Shown here: positions 16,097 through 25,411 of the stretch, piece by piece
Layout: each line of letters opens with the position of its first letter
Position numbering within the stretch: position 1 is the first letter of the stretch
Assembly (NCBI RefSeq): GCF_030730945.1
Contig: NZ_JAVAMS010000006.1
Span: 1 to 64,000, forward strand
Source: Aurantiacibacter poecillastricola
Lineage (GTDB): Bacteria > Pseudomonadota > Alphaproteobacteria > Sphingomonadales > Sphingomonadaceae
Length of the DNA stretch: 64,000 nucleotides
Direction of reading: 5' to 3'
Translations under genes and position numbers: made by a program
Notes under the pieces: generated by a model
The model's database searches: none
The model's input: the letters and a program-made list of their open reading frames with translations, nothing else
Told to the model about the DNA's origin: nothing

Positions 16097-17531
16097 GATC
16101 GCAAGACTTGCGTTCGCAATGGGCGCACTCGCCATGACACTCTCACCGTTAGCCGCAAGCGCGCAGGATGTCGGCGACAGCATGGACCGCTTCATGGACG
16201 ACATGGGCGCAGCCGCCAATGTCACCGGCCCGACCGCTTTCGAAGGCCAGTCGGCTGGCTATTACTCCATGGGCAATGTCTGGACGCGCTTTCCGCAAAA
16301 GACCACCAGTATCGCCAATCTCCAGCTGCCACGTGCACGCGCAGGTTGCGGCGGGATCGACATCTTTGCCGGGTCCTTCTCCTTCATCAACGCGAGCGAA
16401 ATGGTGGCACTGCTGAAAGCGGTCGCCAACAATGCGGTGGGGTTTGCCTTCAGCCTCGCGATCGACACGATCTGCCCTGAGTGCAACAAGATCATGCAGG
16501 AGTTTTCGCAGAAAGCTCAGCTCATGAACGAGCTGTCGATCAACTCGTGCGAAATGGCGCAGGGCCTCGTCGGCGGCGTCTGGCCGCAGGGCGATCTTGC
16601 CGACAAGGCGATTTGCGAAGCAATCGGCAATTCGACCGGCATCTTCACCGACTATGCGGCCGCCAAACATGGCTGCGGCACGCGCGGCCAACGGACAAGC
16701 ACCAACAGCGCCGGCGGCAGTGACTTCGAGGACGTCAATCCTGGTGTGCCGCGAAACTACACATGGCATGTCCTCAAGGAGAGCGCCTTCTTCAACCCCG
16801 GGGGCACCTTCGACCGCGACCTCGCCGAATATGCCATGACGCTGATCGGCACGGTGATCTACGTTCCGCCGAGTGACGATGATCCGGGCAGCTTCGTGCC
16901 CTTTGCCGGTGATGCTTCCTCGACACTGGTGACAGCACTGCTCGACGGGACGCAAGGCCAGAGCGTCCAGATCTTCCGCTGCGATGAGCCCGATCTCTGT
17001 CTCAACCCGACCTTCCAGCAGCTGAGCTTGTCGTCGGCCAAAGCGATCCGCCCGCGCGTCGCGACGATGATCGGCAATATGGTCGAAGCCATCCGTGAGG
17101 ACACTGCTATCGGCGCCGCCGAGATCGAGCTGCTGCAGGTGGCTTCGCTACCCTTGTACAAGATCCTCACCGTCCAGGCCGCCTATGGCCGAGGCATGGC
17201 GACCGACGATCGCGCCACGCTCGCCGAGGTCACCAGCATCGACCTGCTGCACGCGATCCTCGAGCGGATTTCTTCAGAAGCGAGCCGCTCGATGGCAAGC
17301 TTCATCGCCGCCGATGAAGCCAAGCTGACGCTCTGGCGCGCGCAGGTCGCCGAGGTCAGAAACCAACTCGCCAGCAGGCAGGCGACCGGGCAGGCGCGCA
17401 TTACCGCCATCGTCCAGATCATCGAGAAAACCGCGATGATCGAAAACATGCTGGCTGCTTCCATGTCGCCCTCAATGGCAGCCGCGCTCGACTGGTCGCG
17501 CGGCATCCAGTCGCGCTCGATCGTTCCATAA
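16086..17531 (+). CDS. traH: TraH, pilus assembly/mating protein
   Basis: 481-aa exported protein of the TraH family (F TraH is 458 aa). A signal peptide (about 1-27) precedes the conserved block with ISNLQLPRARAGCGGIDIFA-like residues (here written IANLQLPRARAGCGGID) and FSFINASEMV. A long helical C-terminus follows. It is part of the periplasmic TraF-TraH-TraW group that builds the outer part of the channel. The ATG overlaps the traF stop by 11 nt. Confidence 0.92.
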   Translation: MTTRIARLAFAMGALAMTLSPLAASAQDVGDSMDRFMDDMGAAANVTGPTAFEGQSAGYYSMGNVWTRFPQKTTSIANLQLPRARAGCGGIDIFAGSFSFINASEMVALLKAVANNAVGFAFSLAIDTICPECNKIMQEFSQKAQLMNELSINSCEMAQGLVGGVWPQGDLADKAICEAIGNSTGIFTDYAAAKHGCGTRGQRTSTNSAGGSDFEDVNPGVPRNYTWHVLKESAFFNPGGTFDRDLAEYAMTLIGTVIYVPPSDDDPGSFVPFAGDASSTLVTALLDGTQGQSVQIFRCDEPDLCLNPTFQQLSLSSAKAIRPRVATMIGNMVEAIREDTAIGAAEIELLQVASLPLYKILTVQAAYGRGMATDDRATLAEVTSIDLLHAILERISSEASRSMASFIAADEAKLTLWRAQVAEVRNQLASRQATGQARITAIVQIIEKTAMIENMLAASMSPSMAAALDWSRGIQSRSIVP

Positions 17532-17541
17532 AGGCAGTCCC

Positions 17542-20247
17542 ATGGTCGAAGTCTACACAGTCGGCGGCGGCGAATATCTTGTCAACGTCTTCAACGCGGT
17601 CGCCGCATGGACCGGCGCGGGCGGCTACAAGAGTCTGATCCAGGTGGCGCTTGTGATGGGCATGGCGCTTGGCGTCATCGTGCTCGCCTTCAACCAGGAC
17701 TGGCGCGCCTGGGTGAACTGGTTCCTCGGAGCCACACTCATCTACATGTGCCTGATGGTGCCGCGCATGGACGTTCATGTCACCGACCGCGTCAATCCCA
17801 GCCTTGCACCGGCAACGGTAGCCAATGTCCCGCTCGGGCTGGCCCTGATGGCGAGCTTCACCAGCCAGGCAGGCGACTATCTCACCCGCTCGGCCGAACT
17901 GGTCTTCGGCCTGCCCGACGATCTCAACTACTCGAAGAACGGCATGATCTACGGCGCGCGGCTCCTTGAGGCGACCCGATCCTTACGCATTTCCGATCCC
18001 GAATTCGCCGCCAATCTCGACGAGCATTTCAAGCAATGCGTCTTCTACGACGTGCTCTTGGGCCGCTACTCGATGCAGGAGCTTGCCGAAAGCGCAGATA
18101 TCTGGGCAACGATCGGTCCCGGCAGCGAAGCGCGCGCGCAGCGTTTCCTCGTCCGCGACGTCAACACCGGTGAGGTGACTTCCTCGGTTACCACCTGCCG
18201 CGAAGCCTACAACACGCTCGGTGGCCAGTGGGCGAACCTCATCGACGACATGGGCAGCGTCTTCGGGCGCCAGCTCTATCCGCGACAGACCGAGGCGCTC
18301 GCGCGCGCCAAGCTCTTTGCCGACCTGCCAATCGCCTACAGCTACCTCTCGGGGGTTTCGAGCAATGCCAGCGATATCTTCCGCCAGGTGCTCTCGATCA
18401 ACGCCATGAACCAGGCGATGCACGGCTTTGCCGGAGCCAGCGGCATGGGCAGCATCGATGTCTTCGCCCAGACCCGCGCCGATATCCAGACCGAGCGCAC
18501 CTATGCCTCGATCGCGCACAATTCGATGAAATGGGTGCCGATCCTCAATGTCGTGCTGACAGTCGTCTTCTACGCCCTCTTCCCGGTTCTCTTCCCGCTC
18601 TTCCTCATGCCACGAACAGGACCGATTGCGCTGCGCGGTTATGTGACCGGGTTCTTCTACCTTGCCGCCTGGGGACCGCTTTTCGTGATCCTCCACATGA
18701 TCCTGATGTTCAAGGGAGCGAGCGATGTGGCAGCGGCAGGTGGCGATACCGGTCTCAGCCTCGCGACCTTCGCCGGCATGTCCGATGTAAACTCGGACAT
18801 AGGCGTGCTCGCTGGATATCTGGTCGCGTCAATTCCGTTCCTTGCGGGCGGCGTGGCGCGCGGCGCGATGGCGATCTCGGGCCAGGCAACCTCCTACCTC
18901 AATCCGAGCCAGAACGCCGCCGAGGAAGCCGCACGCGAGGCGAGCACGGGGAACATCTCGCTCGGAAACACCAATCTTGAGAATTCGTCGGTCTTCTCGC
19001 GGCAATTCGCGCAGGGCAATCTCGCCCCCAACATCGCCTATGGCGCGGGCCAGACGCGCAGTTTCGGCGATAGCGGCACGCAGACCACCGGCTTTCCCGA
19101 TGCCGAGTTCGCCCACGTCCCGACCTCGAGCTATCCCTTCTCGCCAACGCTGGGCTCGGATTTCTCGACCAGGCTCTCGACCATTGCCGGGCAAAGCCGG
19201 AGCCAGAGCGAGACCTATTCGAACCTTGCGCAGCAATCGACGAGCTCGGCGGTGACGCGCTTCTTCGAGCTGCGCGATGCCTATTCGACCGGTCAGTCGA
19301 ACGAGACCGCCAGCGGGACCTCGTCGGGAGACAGCATCGGCACAACCTTCAGCGAGGTCGACAACGCCTCGCGAACGCTGCAGCAGCAGTTCGGACTATC
19401 CCGGCGCGCCTCGGACGATATCACCGTCTCGTGGTTCCTGAATGGTGACGCGGGGCTGGGCCTTCGCGGGCAGAGAGGGCCGTTACGCGGCGATATTGGT
19501 TTGCGTGGTGGACGAAACCAAAGCTGGACTGACAGCGATATCGCCATTGCCTCGGAAGATCGCTCACGACTCTTGGCCGCGCTCACACAGATCTCCGAGA
19601 GCCGCAACTGGTCGAGCACACGCGAAGGTTTCCTGCGCGAGACGAGCGCAAGTTCGGAGAGCCTGGTTTCGACCACTGCCTCGGGCCTCAACACCTCGCT
19701 CACCGAGGCCCAGAGCTACACGATCGAAGCCCGGCGTGCAGAGGAGCTGGCCAGCCGTCTTGAAGACCAGGCGAGCTGGTACGAGAGCGCCAATGCTGCG
19801 GGTACGCTCAACCTGAGCCAGGCCTATCGCGAATGGGGCATGGCCGAGATTGAGGCCAATCGAGATTATTATGGTCCCGTGCGCTTCGACGACATCGATT
19901 TCCAAATGAGCCCGGCCGGACAGCAATTGCAGGCCCGATTTGTCGCCAGCTATGCCGACAGGCTGCATGCGGATATCGAAGACGAACTCAGCCTGCCCGC
20001 TGCCGCTCCGATCTCACGGCCCAGCATTGGCAGTCGGGGCGATGTGCGAGGCTCGGCGAGGCTGGGATCGGCGCCAGGGCGCCTGTCTGGCTCTCCAACT
20101 GATCCGGCAGATATTGGCCGAATGGTTGACCGCGTCCAGGGTCAGGGTGGCGAACGGGTTGATGGTGTGGGTGACTACCTTGATGGGCGCACGCGCAATG
20201 CACGGGGAGCAAGCGCGGAAGCGGCCGACGAGATCAAGGAATGGTAG
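17542..20247 (+). CDS. traG: TraG, mating-pair stabilisation and entry-exclusion target
   Basis: 901-aa protein. The TraG_N membrane domain covers roughly the first 450 residues, with helices about 30-70, 335-385 and 420-455. The large C-terminal domain is rich in Ser, Thr, Gln and Asn and is periplasmic or translocated. TraG acts in pilus assembly and mating stabilisation and is the inner-membrane partner in entry exclusion. It is the last gene of the operon. The downstream gene is convergent with a gap of 1 bp. Confidence 0.9.
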   Translation: MVEVYTVGGGEYLVNVFNAVAAWTGAGGYKSLIQVALVMGMALGVIVLAFNQDWRAWVNWFLGATLIYMCLMVPRMDVHVTDRVNPSLAPATVANVPLGLALMASFTSQAGDYLTRSAELVFGLPDDLNYSKNGMIYGARLLEATRSLRISDPEFAANLDEHFKQCVFYDVLLGRYSMQELAESADIWATIGPGSEARAQRFLVRDVNTGEVTSSVTTCREAYNTLGGQWANLIDDMGSVFGRQLYPRQTEALARAKLFADLPIAYSYLSGVSSNASDIFRQVLSINAMNQAMHGFAGASGMGSIDVFAQTRADIQTERTYASIAHNSMKWVPILNVVLTVVFYALFPVLFPLFLMPRTGPIALRGYVTGFFYLAAWGPLFVILHMILMFKGASDVAAAGGDTGLSLATFAGMSDVNSDIGVLAGYLVASIPFLAGGVARGAMAISGQATSYLNPSQNAAEEAAREASTGNISLGNTNLENSSVFSRQFAQGNLAPNIAYGAGQTRSFGDSGTQTTGFPDAEFAHVPTSSYPFSPTLGSDFSTRLSTIAGQSRSQSETYSNLAQQSTSSAVTRFFELRDAYSTGQSNETASGTSSGDSIGTTFSEVDNASRTLQQQFGLSRRASDDITVSWFLNGDAGLGLRGQRGPLRGDIGLRGGRNQSWTDSDIAIASEDRSRLLAALTQISESRNWSSTREGFLRETSASSESLVSTTASGLNTSLTEAQSYTIEARRAEELASRLEDQASWYESANAAGTLNLSQAYREWGMAEIEANRDYYGPVRFDDIDFQMSPAGQQLQARFVASYADRLHADIEDELSLPAAAPISRPSIGSRGDVRGSARLGSAPGRLSGSPTDPADIGRMVDRVQGQGGERVDGVGDYLDGRTRNARGASAEAADEIKEW

Positions 20248-20248
20248 G

Positions 20249-20458
20249 TCAGAGAAGGCCGTCGTAGATCACGACATAGATAACGAAGGCCAGAAACAGC
20301 ACTGCAAAGAGGATCAGGCCCGCTTTGCCCCACGGATCGGCCCAGGTCTTTTTCCAGCTGTAGGCAGTCAGCCGGTTCTCAGCGATGGCTCGATCGAGTT
20401 CGCGAAAGCCCTGCCAGTCTTCCTTGGCGGGCGGCGGGGAGTTGTCCGGATTGGTCAT
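20249..20458 (-). CDS. Small membrane protein, possible entry-exclusion candidate
   Basis: 69-aa protein with a soluble N-terminal part (DWQGFRELDRAIAENRLTAY) and a C-terminal membrane helix (about 47-66). ATG at 20458 has AAGGAG upstream. It is convergent with traG. Small membrane proteins next to traG often serve surface or entry exclusion, but I see no family signature here. Confidence 0.6.
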   Translation of the reverse strand: MTNPDNSPPPAKEDWQGFRELDRAIAENRLTAYSWKKTWADPWGKAGLILFAVLFLAFVIYVVIYDGLL

Positions 20459-20632
20459 CGATTGTCTCCTTTCAATCGGGCCACAGCCCCACCTCTTCTC
20501 TCGCCAATTGGAGAGGACCGACCGCATTTATAGCCGAAAATCAGTGCGAATGCGAGGCTGCCCGCTTGGCGCGAAGTTGCAGTGATGGCAGAAAGACCAA
20601 TTGATCTGGCGTAGATTCTACCGGGGCTTCTG

Positions 20633-21184
20633 GTGAACAAAAATTTCTCTGACGAGGCGCAACCCGGGACGTCGGACGGCGCGAAGGTGTTCGATTTTCG
20701 TGAGGAAATTCGGCGCCAGAAGCGCAAACGGGTGTGGACCGTGTCAATGCTCGCTGCAGGCGGCATGCTGCTTGGAACGGCAATCGGCATTGCTGGCATT
20801 AACCGGTCGTCATTCGCGGCTAGCACACAGGAAACTCCGCGCCACACCTTCGCGGTCTGCGGCCTCGTTCGCCGCACCTGCGTCGTCGATGGCGACACGA
20901 TCTGGCTTGAAGGCGTGAAGATCCGCATAGCCGATATCGACACGCCCGAGATATCCCAGCCGCAATGCGATGCCGAATACGCGCTTGGCATCCGGGCGCG
21001 TGATCGGCTCGTCGTCCTGCTCAACCAAGGCGAGTTCTCTCTCGCGGCAATCGGGAATCGCGACGAGGACCAGTATGGGCGCAAGCTCCGCGTCATCATG
21101 CGCGGAGGACGTTCACTGGGCGACCAGCTCGTGTCCGAAGGACTGGCTCGCACATGGACGGGTCGCAGAGAGCCGTGGTGCTGA
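20633..21184 (+). CDS. Membrane-anchored staphylococcal-nuclease-like protein
   Basis: 183-aa protein with a basic N-terminus, a membrane anchor (about 34-56) and an SNase/thermonuclease domain. The domain shows VVDGDTIWLEGVKIRIADIDTPE, where the DGDT and DxxE-type residues bind calcium, then GIRARDRL and the QYGRKL arginine segment. It probably degrades or trims DNA or RNA at the periplasmic face. Start is GTG at 20633. The stop overlaps the next start (TGATG). Confidence 0.82.
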   Translation: MNKNFSDEAQPGTSDGAKVFDFREEIRRQKRKRVWTVSMLAAGGMLLGTAIGIAGINRSSFAASTQETPRHTFAVCGLVRRTCVVDGDTIWLEGVKIRIADIDTPEISQPQCDAEYALGIRARDRLVVLLNQGEFSLAAIGNRDEDQYGRKLRVIMRGGRSLGDQLVSEGLARTWTGRREPWC

Positions 21185-21318
21185 TGCGTGAGCGGGAGCG
21201 ATTTGAAAAAGGTGGAGACCGAAAGCCTGGCTGGCTCTTCAGACTAGAGGCCGTGTTTATCAGCATCCTCGTGATCTTCGGAATGCTCACCGCGTTTGGC
21301 GGCCTGCTATGGCCCTGA
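21184..21318 (+). CDS. 44-aa single-pass membrane peptide
   Basis: ATG at 21184 overlaps the nuclease stop, and the TGA at 21316-21318 overlaps the DUF6961 start. The product has a charged N-terminus (MREREREFEK-like, then GDRKPGW) and a hydrophobic helix AVFISILVIFGMLTAFGGLL. Tight overlaps on both sides support translation. The function is unknown. Confidence 0.5.
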   Translation: MRERERFEKGGDRKPGWLFRLEAVFISILVIFGMLTAFGGLLWP

Positions 21319-21506
21319 CCAGGGACGAGGAACTCTGGGGAATGGCGCTGTGGGTCGAGAAACAGCACGGCGACGGGGGCCAAGAATTTATCGCAGAGCG
21401 CATTGCTGACCTGGAGAATTCGGGCGAGCATGGCGGCGTGCAATTGTGGCATCAGGTTGCCGAGCGCTTTTCGCAGCTTGGGGATCGCGGGAACCAGAGG
21501 CAGTAA
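21309..21506 (+). CDS. DUF6961-type small protein
   Basis: 65-aa soluble protein. MALTRDEELWGMALWVEKQH with GGQEFIAERIADLE is the family signature known to me from sphingomonad genomes and mobile elements (DUF6961). The function is unknown. It is translationally coupled to the 44-aa peptide. Its 3' end runs antiparallel to the end of the next, minus-strand gene. Confidence 0.7.
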   Translation: MALTRDEELWGMALWVEKQHGDGGQEFIAERIADLENSGEHGGVQLWHQVAERFSQLGDRGNQRQ

Positions 21507-21708
21507 CGCCTTCATCGCTGTCTGATCTCCTTCCCTCTTCATATTCCGAGAGGTAGTCTTCCAGCTTGTGGATCGTCCGCTTGCGCGGCTTCCGCCCTGC
21601 CCTGAGATCGAGCACGAAGCGGGGATCGCCCACAGCCGCGCGGCCAAAGGTGGTCGCGGAAATGTCATTATCTGTCAGATAAATTTCGATCCGTTCCAGT
21701 AGGGTCAT
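21388..21708 (-). CDS. Small HTH-like regulator
   Basis: 106-aa product. The conserved-looking part is residues 1-50: LLERIEIYLTDNDISATTFG, then GDPRFVLDLRAGRKPRKRTI, a short helical DNA-binding-type unit often seen in sphingomonads. The tail after about residue 55 is low complexity. The tail overlaps the DUF6961 gene on the other strand for 119 bp, an unusual convergent overlap. It diverges from the S24 repressor and shares the SOS-type box at 21743-21757. Confidence 0.6.
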   Translation of the reverse strand: MTLLERIEIYLTDNDISATTFGRAAVGDPRFVLDLRAGRKPRKRTIHKLEDYLSEYEEGRRSDSDEGVTASGSRDPQAAKSARQPDATIARRHARPNSPGQQCALR

Positions 21709-21742
21709 CGACAACTCGCATCGCTTTCCAAGAATCACTTGT

Positions 21743-21757
21743 GTTCTTGCTATGTTC
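21743..21757. promoter_or_regulatory. SOS-type box GTTC-N7-GTTC (node 2, repressor side)
   Basis: GTTCTTGCTATGTTC is a perfect alphaproteobacterial LexA-type repeat. It lies 66 bp before the S24 repressor start and 35 bp before the divergent HTH-like gene. It fits autorepression or LexA control of both. Confidence 0.65.
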
Positions 21758-21822
21758 TTAGTAGGAATGCATCCTCAGGTCTAGGAAGAATCCTACGATC
21801 CCGGACGAAGGACGCGAAAGAA

Positions 21823-22458
21823 ATGGAACATGTCCGCGAGGAGCTCGACCGGCTGCTCCGCAAGGGGAATTACGGCTATGCCGCGATTTCGCGGATGCTC
21901 GGTCGCAACCCCAGCTACATACAGCAATTCATCAAGCGCGGCTCGCCCCGCACGCTCGATTCCGAAGATCGCCGCATTCTGGCAAGCTTCCTCGGTGTCG
22001 ATGAGCAGGTCCTGGGCGGCCCAGCAACCACCGAAGTCGATGGCCTCATCGAGATCCCGGTTCTCGAGGTGGAAGCTTCGGCAGGGTTCGGGGCGATCGC
22101 CTCCAGCGAGAATGCACAGACACGCTTCGGCTTTGACGAGCGTTGGTTACGGGGCCTGACCTCAGCCAAAAGCGCCAGTTTGTCGATTGTGCGTGTGGCC
22201 GGCGATTCCATGGAGCCCACCTTGAGCGATGGCGACGAAGTTTTGGTCGATGCTTCCGACCATGCGTCGCGGCTGCGCGACGGTATCTATGTCCTGCGCG
22301 CCGATGATGCGCTTGTGGTCAAGCGGATCGCCATCAAACCAGGTGGTCGGCAGATCACGATCGCCAGCGACAATCCGGCCTATCCGACATGGAATGATAT
22401 GGACCGGACCGAAGTGCATATCGTCGGTCGGGTCATCTGGTTTGGGCGATCGCTCTAG
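21823..22458 (+). CDS. LexA/CI-like self-cleaving repressor (S24 peptidase)
   Basis: 211-aa repressor. The N-terminal HTH (residues 1-60) contains YAAISRMLGRNPSYIQQFIK. A linker with the cleavage dipeptide Ala87-Gly88 (SAGFG) leads to the S24 catalytic domain, with Ser129 in AGDSMEPTL and Lys167 in VVKRI. All three elements needed for RecA-stimulated self-cleavage are present. It is analogous in role to SetR of SXT-type ICEs. Its box at 21743-21757 and identical boxes near traA and traD suggest it is the master switch. Start ATG at 21823. Confidence 0.88.
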   Translation: MEHVREELDRLLRKGNYGYAAISRMLGRNPSYIQQFIKRGSPRTLDSEDRRILASFLGVDEQVLGGPATTEVDGLIEIPVLEVEASAGFGAIASSENAQTRFGFDERWLRGLTSAKSASLSIVRVAGDSMEPTLSDGDEVLVDASDHASRLRDGIYVLRADDALVVKRIAIKPGGRQITIASDNPAYPTWNDMDRTEVHIVGRVIWFGRSL

Positions 22459-22580
22459 TTCGCGGCAGCAATTGGGCCGTTTGTGGATAGTCCGCTTTAC
22501 CGTTGCAATTTGGGCGAAGCTGACGTTCGCGAGTTCGGTCATTTCTGATGTGGTCGCCATTAGATGTACCGTTACGTCAG

Positions 22581-23207
22581 TCAGAAATCAGGCGGGCGCG
22601 GCTTGTAGCGCGGTAACGACCATCCCAATGCGAGTGCTCCGGCCCGCAGACCGAATCCGGCCGCAAACGCTAGGGCTATCGATAGTTCACGTGGCGCGCC
22701 AAGTGCGTGCAGGCCCACGTAAGTCAGTGCCGCCAACACAGCTGCTGTGACATAAATCTCATGTGAAAAGATGATCGAATCCTCTCTGCCAATTACGTCG
22801 CGGATGATCCCTCCAAAGCATGCAGTGATTACTCCCATTGTCACCGCGACCAGTCCTCCTTCGCCCAGAGCCATTGCCTTTTCCGTCCCACCTGTTGCGA
22901 AGAGGGTTAAGCCGATCGCGTCCAGCCAGAGGATCATTTTGTACCGAGAGGCGGCGAGGTGAGCAGTAAAGAAGACGGTTATCGCTACACCGATGCATAC
23001 GGCGAGATATTGTGGCCGCTCGATCCAGAACACCGGATGTGCATCGAGAAGAAGGTCACGGATCGTACCGCCACCAATCCCGGTGACTGTGCCGAGCAGG
23101 ATGAAGCCGATCACGTCCATTTGATTGCGGGATGCGACAAGCGCTCCTGAAACCGTGAAGACGACGATCCCTAACCAGTCGAGTACGATGATGCTGTTTT
23201 CGAACAT
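22581..23207 (-). CDS. TRIC-type cation channel family (YicG/UPF0126)
   Basis: 208-aa membrane protein with about seven helices and the internal duplication typical of the family. GGGTIRDLLLD (first repeat) and GGIIRDVIGRE (second repeat) carry the paired GG-RD signature. The family includes prokaryotic TRIC channels and glycine-linked transporters. ATG at 23207 is preferred because the upstream in-frame sequence is not protein-like. It is cargo unrelated to transfer. Confidence 0.85.
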   Translation of the reverse strand: MFENSIIVLDWLGIVVFTVSGALVASRNQMDVIGFILLGTVTGIGGGTIRDLLLDAHPVFWIERPQYLAVCIGVAITVFFTAHLAASRYKMILWLDAIGLTLFATGGTEKAMALGEGGLVAVTMGVITACFGGIIRDVIGREDSIIFSHEIYVTAAVLAALTYVGLHALGAPRELSIALAFAAGFGLRAGALALGWSLPRYKPRPPDF

Positions 23208-23235
23208 GTGAAGATGGTGCGATCGATCAGATGTT

Positions 23236-24078
23236 CTACTGCTCGGGAGGAACACCCGCCGGAAGGCATGCCGCGCAATTTGGGTTTTTGCGCAGTTCGA
23301 TCTCTGCATCAAGGCCGTAGCACGCCATCGAAATCGAACCCATCGAGTGGCCGCGCACAAGCGGTTCGAGAATTGCTCCTTGGTCTGACGCCATTCCGGC
23401 GAGATAAAGCATCGGCAGATAATGATCGGGCGTGGGTACGGCGGCCGCAAAATCAGGGTGCTCGGTCAGCTTGAAAACATCCCCAGGCTCCTCGGCCAGT
23501 TGCTCTGCGACCGCATCGTCAAAACGTTGTGCCCAATCGAAGCCGAGATCGGGTTCGCCCCAGCGAAGCGAGCGCAGGTTGTGAACGACATTCCCACTGG
23601 CAAGGATCATCACTCCCCTTTCGCGCAGGCTAGCAAGGCGTTGGCCGAGGGCCAGGTGATACTCGAAGGGTTTCGTGGCATTGAGCGAGAGTTGAACGAC
23701 CGGAATATCGGCATCAGGATACAGGTGCGCCAGAACCGACCAGGTTCCGTGGTCCAGGCCCCATTGGTCCTGGTCCAGTCCCACCCATTCGGGCTTGACC
23801 GCCTCCACGATCTCACCGGCCAGATCAGGATCGCCCGGCGCCGGATAATCGAATGCGAACAGCTCGTCAGGGAAACCGTAGAAATCGTGAATGGTGCGCG
23901 GGCGCGCCATTGCAGTGACCGCGGTGGTGCCGAAATACCAATGGGCCGAAATTGCGAGAATGGCCTTGGGCCTAGGCAGGTTTGTGCCGAAGGCCCGCCA
24001 CGCGTCAGTATACCCGTTGGTCTCGAGTGTGTTCATCGGGCTTCCATGGCCGATAAAGAGGGCGGGCATTCGGGGCAT
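23236..24078 (-). CDS. ygiD: DODA-type extradiol dioxygenase (YgiD/LigB family)
   Basis: 280-aa cytoplasmic non-haem metal dioxygenase family member. It shows FIGHGSPMN (His near residue 11), AISAHWYF, DHGTWSVL and SGNVVHNLR, which supply the conserved metal and catalytic histidines. E. coli YgiD acts as a 4,5-DOPA dioxygenase; the substrate here is unknown. Full length for the family. It is followed upstream by a truncated pirin gene, a common neighbour of YgiD-type genes. Confidence 0.88.
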   Translation of the reverse strand: MPRMPALFIGHGSPMNTLETNGYTDAWRAFGTNLPRPKAILAISAHWYFGTTAVTAMARPRTIHDFYGFPDELFAFDYPAPGDPDLAGEIVEAVKPEWVGLDQDQWGLDHGTWSVLAHLYPDADIPVVQLSLNATKPFEYHLALGQRLASLRERGVMILASGNVVHNLRSLRWGEPDLGFDWAQRFDDAVAEQLAEEPGDVFKLTEHPDFAAAVPTPDHYLPMLYLAGMASDQGAILEPLVRGHSMGSISMACYGLDAEIELRKNPNCAACLPAGVPPEQ

Positions 24079-24118
24079 GGTTCAACTCCCCAGGTCTTTG
24101 GTTGGTATGGGGCAGATT

Positions 24119-24328
24119 TCATTGCTTCGCAGCGACGCGGTCGATCCATTCGGCAAACGCGTCGATGTAACTCTTGAAGAACCTGCGGGTATCGTCGTTC
24201 CAAACCCGCAGGTTGCCCCAGTTGACCCGAGAAGAGTCATGATACCCCGCAAAGGAGAAATGATGGCGCGCATCGAGCCAGCCGTGCTTGGCGGCGCCGA
24301 GCGTTTCAAATTTTCTGACCTCGATCAT
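24119..24328 (-). pseudogene. Truncated pirin joined to another C-terminus
   Basis: 69-aa frame. Residues 1-47 (MIEVRKFETLG to NLRVWNDDT) match the start of YhaK-type pirins, which are normally 230 aa or more with metal-binding histidines further on. The remaining residues (RRFFKSYIDAFAEWIDRVAAKQ in two parts) look like the end of an NAD(P)H-dependent FMN reductase. This is best explained by an in-frame deletion that fused two neighbouring genes. It diverges from a LysR gene. Confidence 0.65.
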
Positions 24329-24427
24329 TACAAACTCCATCTGGCTAACGTCTCGGAACCTGATCTGGCACTTGCGCTACGATCAGAAAAGATGGATAAA
24401 ATCGGCCAAAATGTTCAGCGGAGTTGA

Positions 24428-25342
24428 ATGGTGGACGTTGGCCAGCCGACACTCGACCAGTTGCGCATCTTCCTGGCCGTGCATGACGAGGGTAGCTTCA
24501 ACGCCGCGGCCCGAAGGCTCAGGCGCGCCGTGTCCGTCATCAGTTACGGTATCGCTGCGCTCGAGACGCAACTGGACATCTCCCTGTTCGATCGGGAAGG
24601 ATCGCGCCGTCCGCGACTGACTCCTGCCGGGCGATCGCTGCTGGCGGCCGCGCGCGCGATCATCGACGATACCGACGATCTGATAGCGCGTGCGCGCAGC
24701 ATACATTCCGGCATCGAAACCGAAGTCTCGATAGTTCTCGACGTCATGGTGCCGTTGGAACCGGTTTCAGCTATCTTCCATGAATTCCAGCAAGCCTATC
24801 CACTCGTCGATCTGCAGCTTCATGTCGATGCCCTGGGTGCCGTTGCAGCCCATGTTGCAGAGGGGCGCGCAGGTCTGGCGATCGCGGGACCTGTGGTACT
24901 CGATCGTCCAGACCTGGAGCGCAAGGAAATCGGACGCGTCGAGCTGGTTCCCGTAGCATCCCCCGATCATCCGCTTGCCCGGATGACGAACATAACCTCG
25001 GGTCATGCTCGCAGTTATCTGCAACTCGTACTTACCGATCGCTCGTCATTTACCGAAGGTCAGGAATTCTCGGTCCTGAGTTCCCGCACATGGCGCCTCG
25101 CCGATCTAGGGGCCAAGCGGCAATTGCTTATCGGTGGCAGTGGCTGGGGGAATATGCCGCGGCATATGATCGAAGATGATCTTGCGACCGGACGTCTGGC
25201 GGTCCTTAATTTGTCCGAAGGCCGAAGTGTCGATTACCGTTTGAACGCCCTTTGGCGAAAGGACCAACGGCCTGGTCCGGCAACTACCTGGCTGCTCCAT
25301 GCATTCGAAAAGGCCCTAGCCGTGGACAATTCGTGCGAGTGA
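24428..25342 (+). CDS. LysR-family transcriptional regulator
   Basis: 304-aa LTTR. The N-terminal winged helix (about 7-65) reads LDQLRIFLAVHDEGSFNAAA and ISYGIAALETQL. The C-terminal effector-binding domain spans about 95-295. It diverges from the truncated pirin and ygiD genes, the classic arrangement for an LTTR and its target, part of which is now deleted. The inducer is unknown. Confidence 0.92.
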   Translation: MVDVGQPTLDQLRIFLAVHDEGSFNAAARRLRRAVSVISYGIAALETQLDISLFDREGSRRPRLTPAGRSLLAAARAIIDDTDDLIARARSIHSGIETEVSIVLDVMVPLEPVSAIFHEFQQAYPLVDLQLHVDALGAVAAHVAEGRAGLAIAGPVVLDRPDLERKEIGRVELVPVASPDHPLARMTNITSGHARSYLQLVLTDRSSFTEGQEFSVLSSRTWRLADLGAKRQLLIGGSGWGNMPRHMIEDDLATGRLAVLNLSEGRSVDYRLNALWRKDQRPGPATTWLLHAFEKALAVDNSCE

Positions 25343-25411
25343 TCTTCTTGGATAAACCTTGTCCCGCACCAGGTGATACAAACTAAGCGAATGTCGGTTT
25401 CCGGGCATGGA

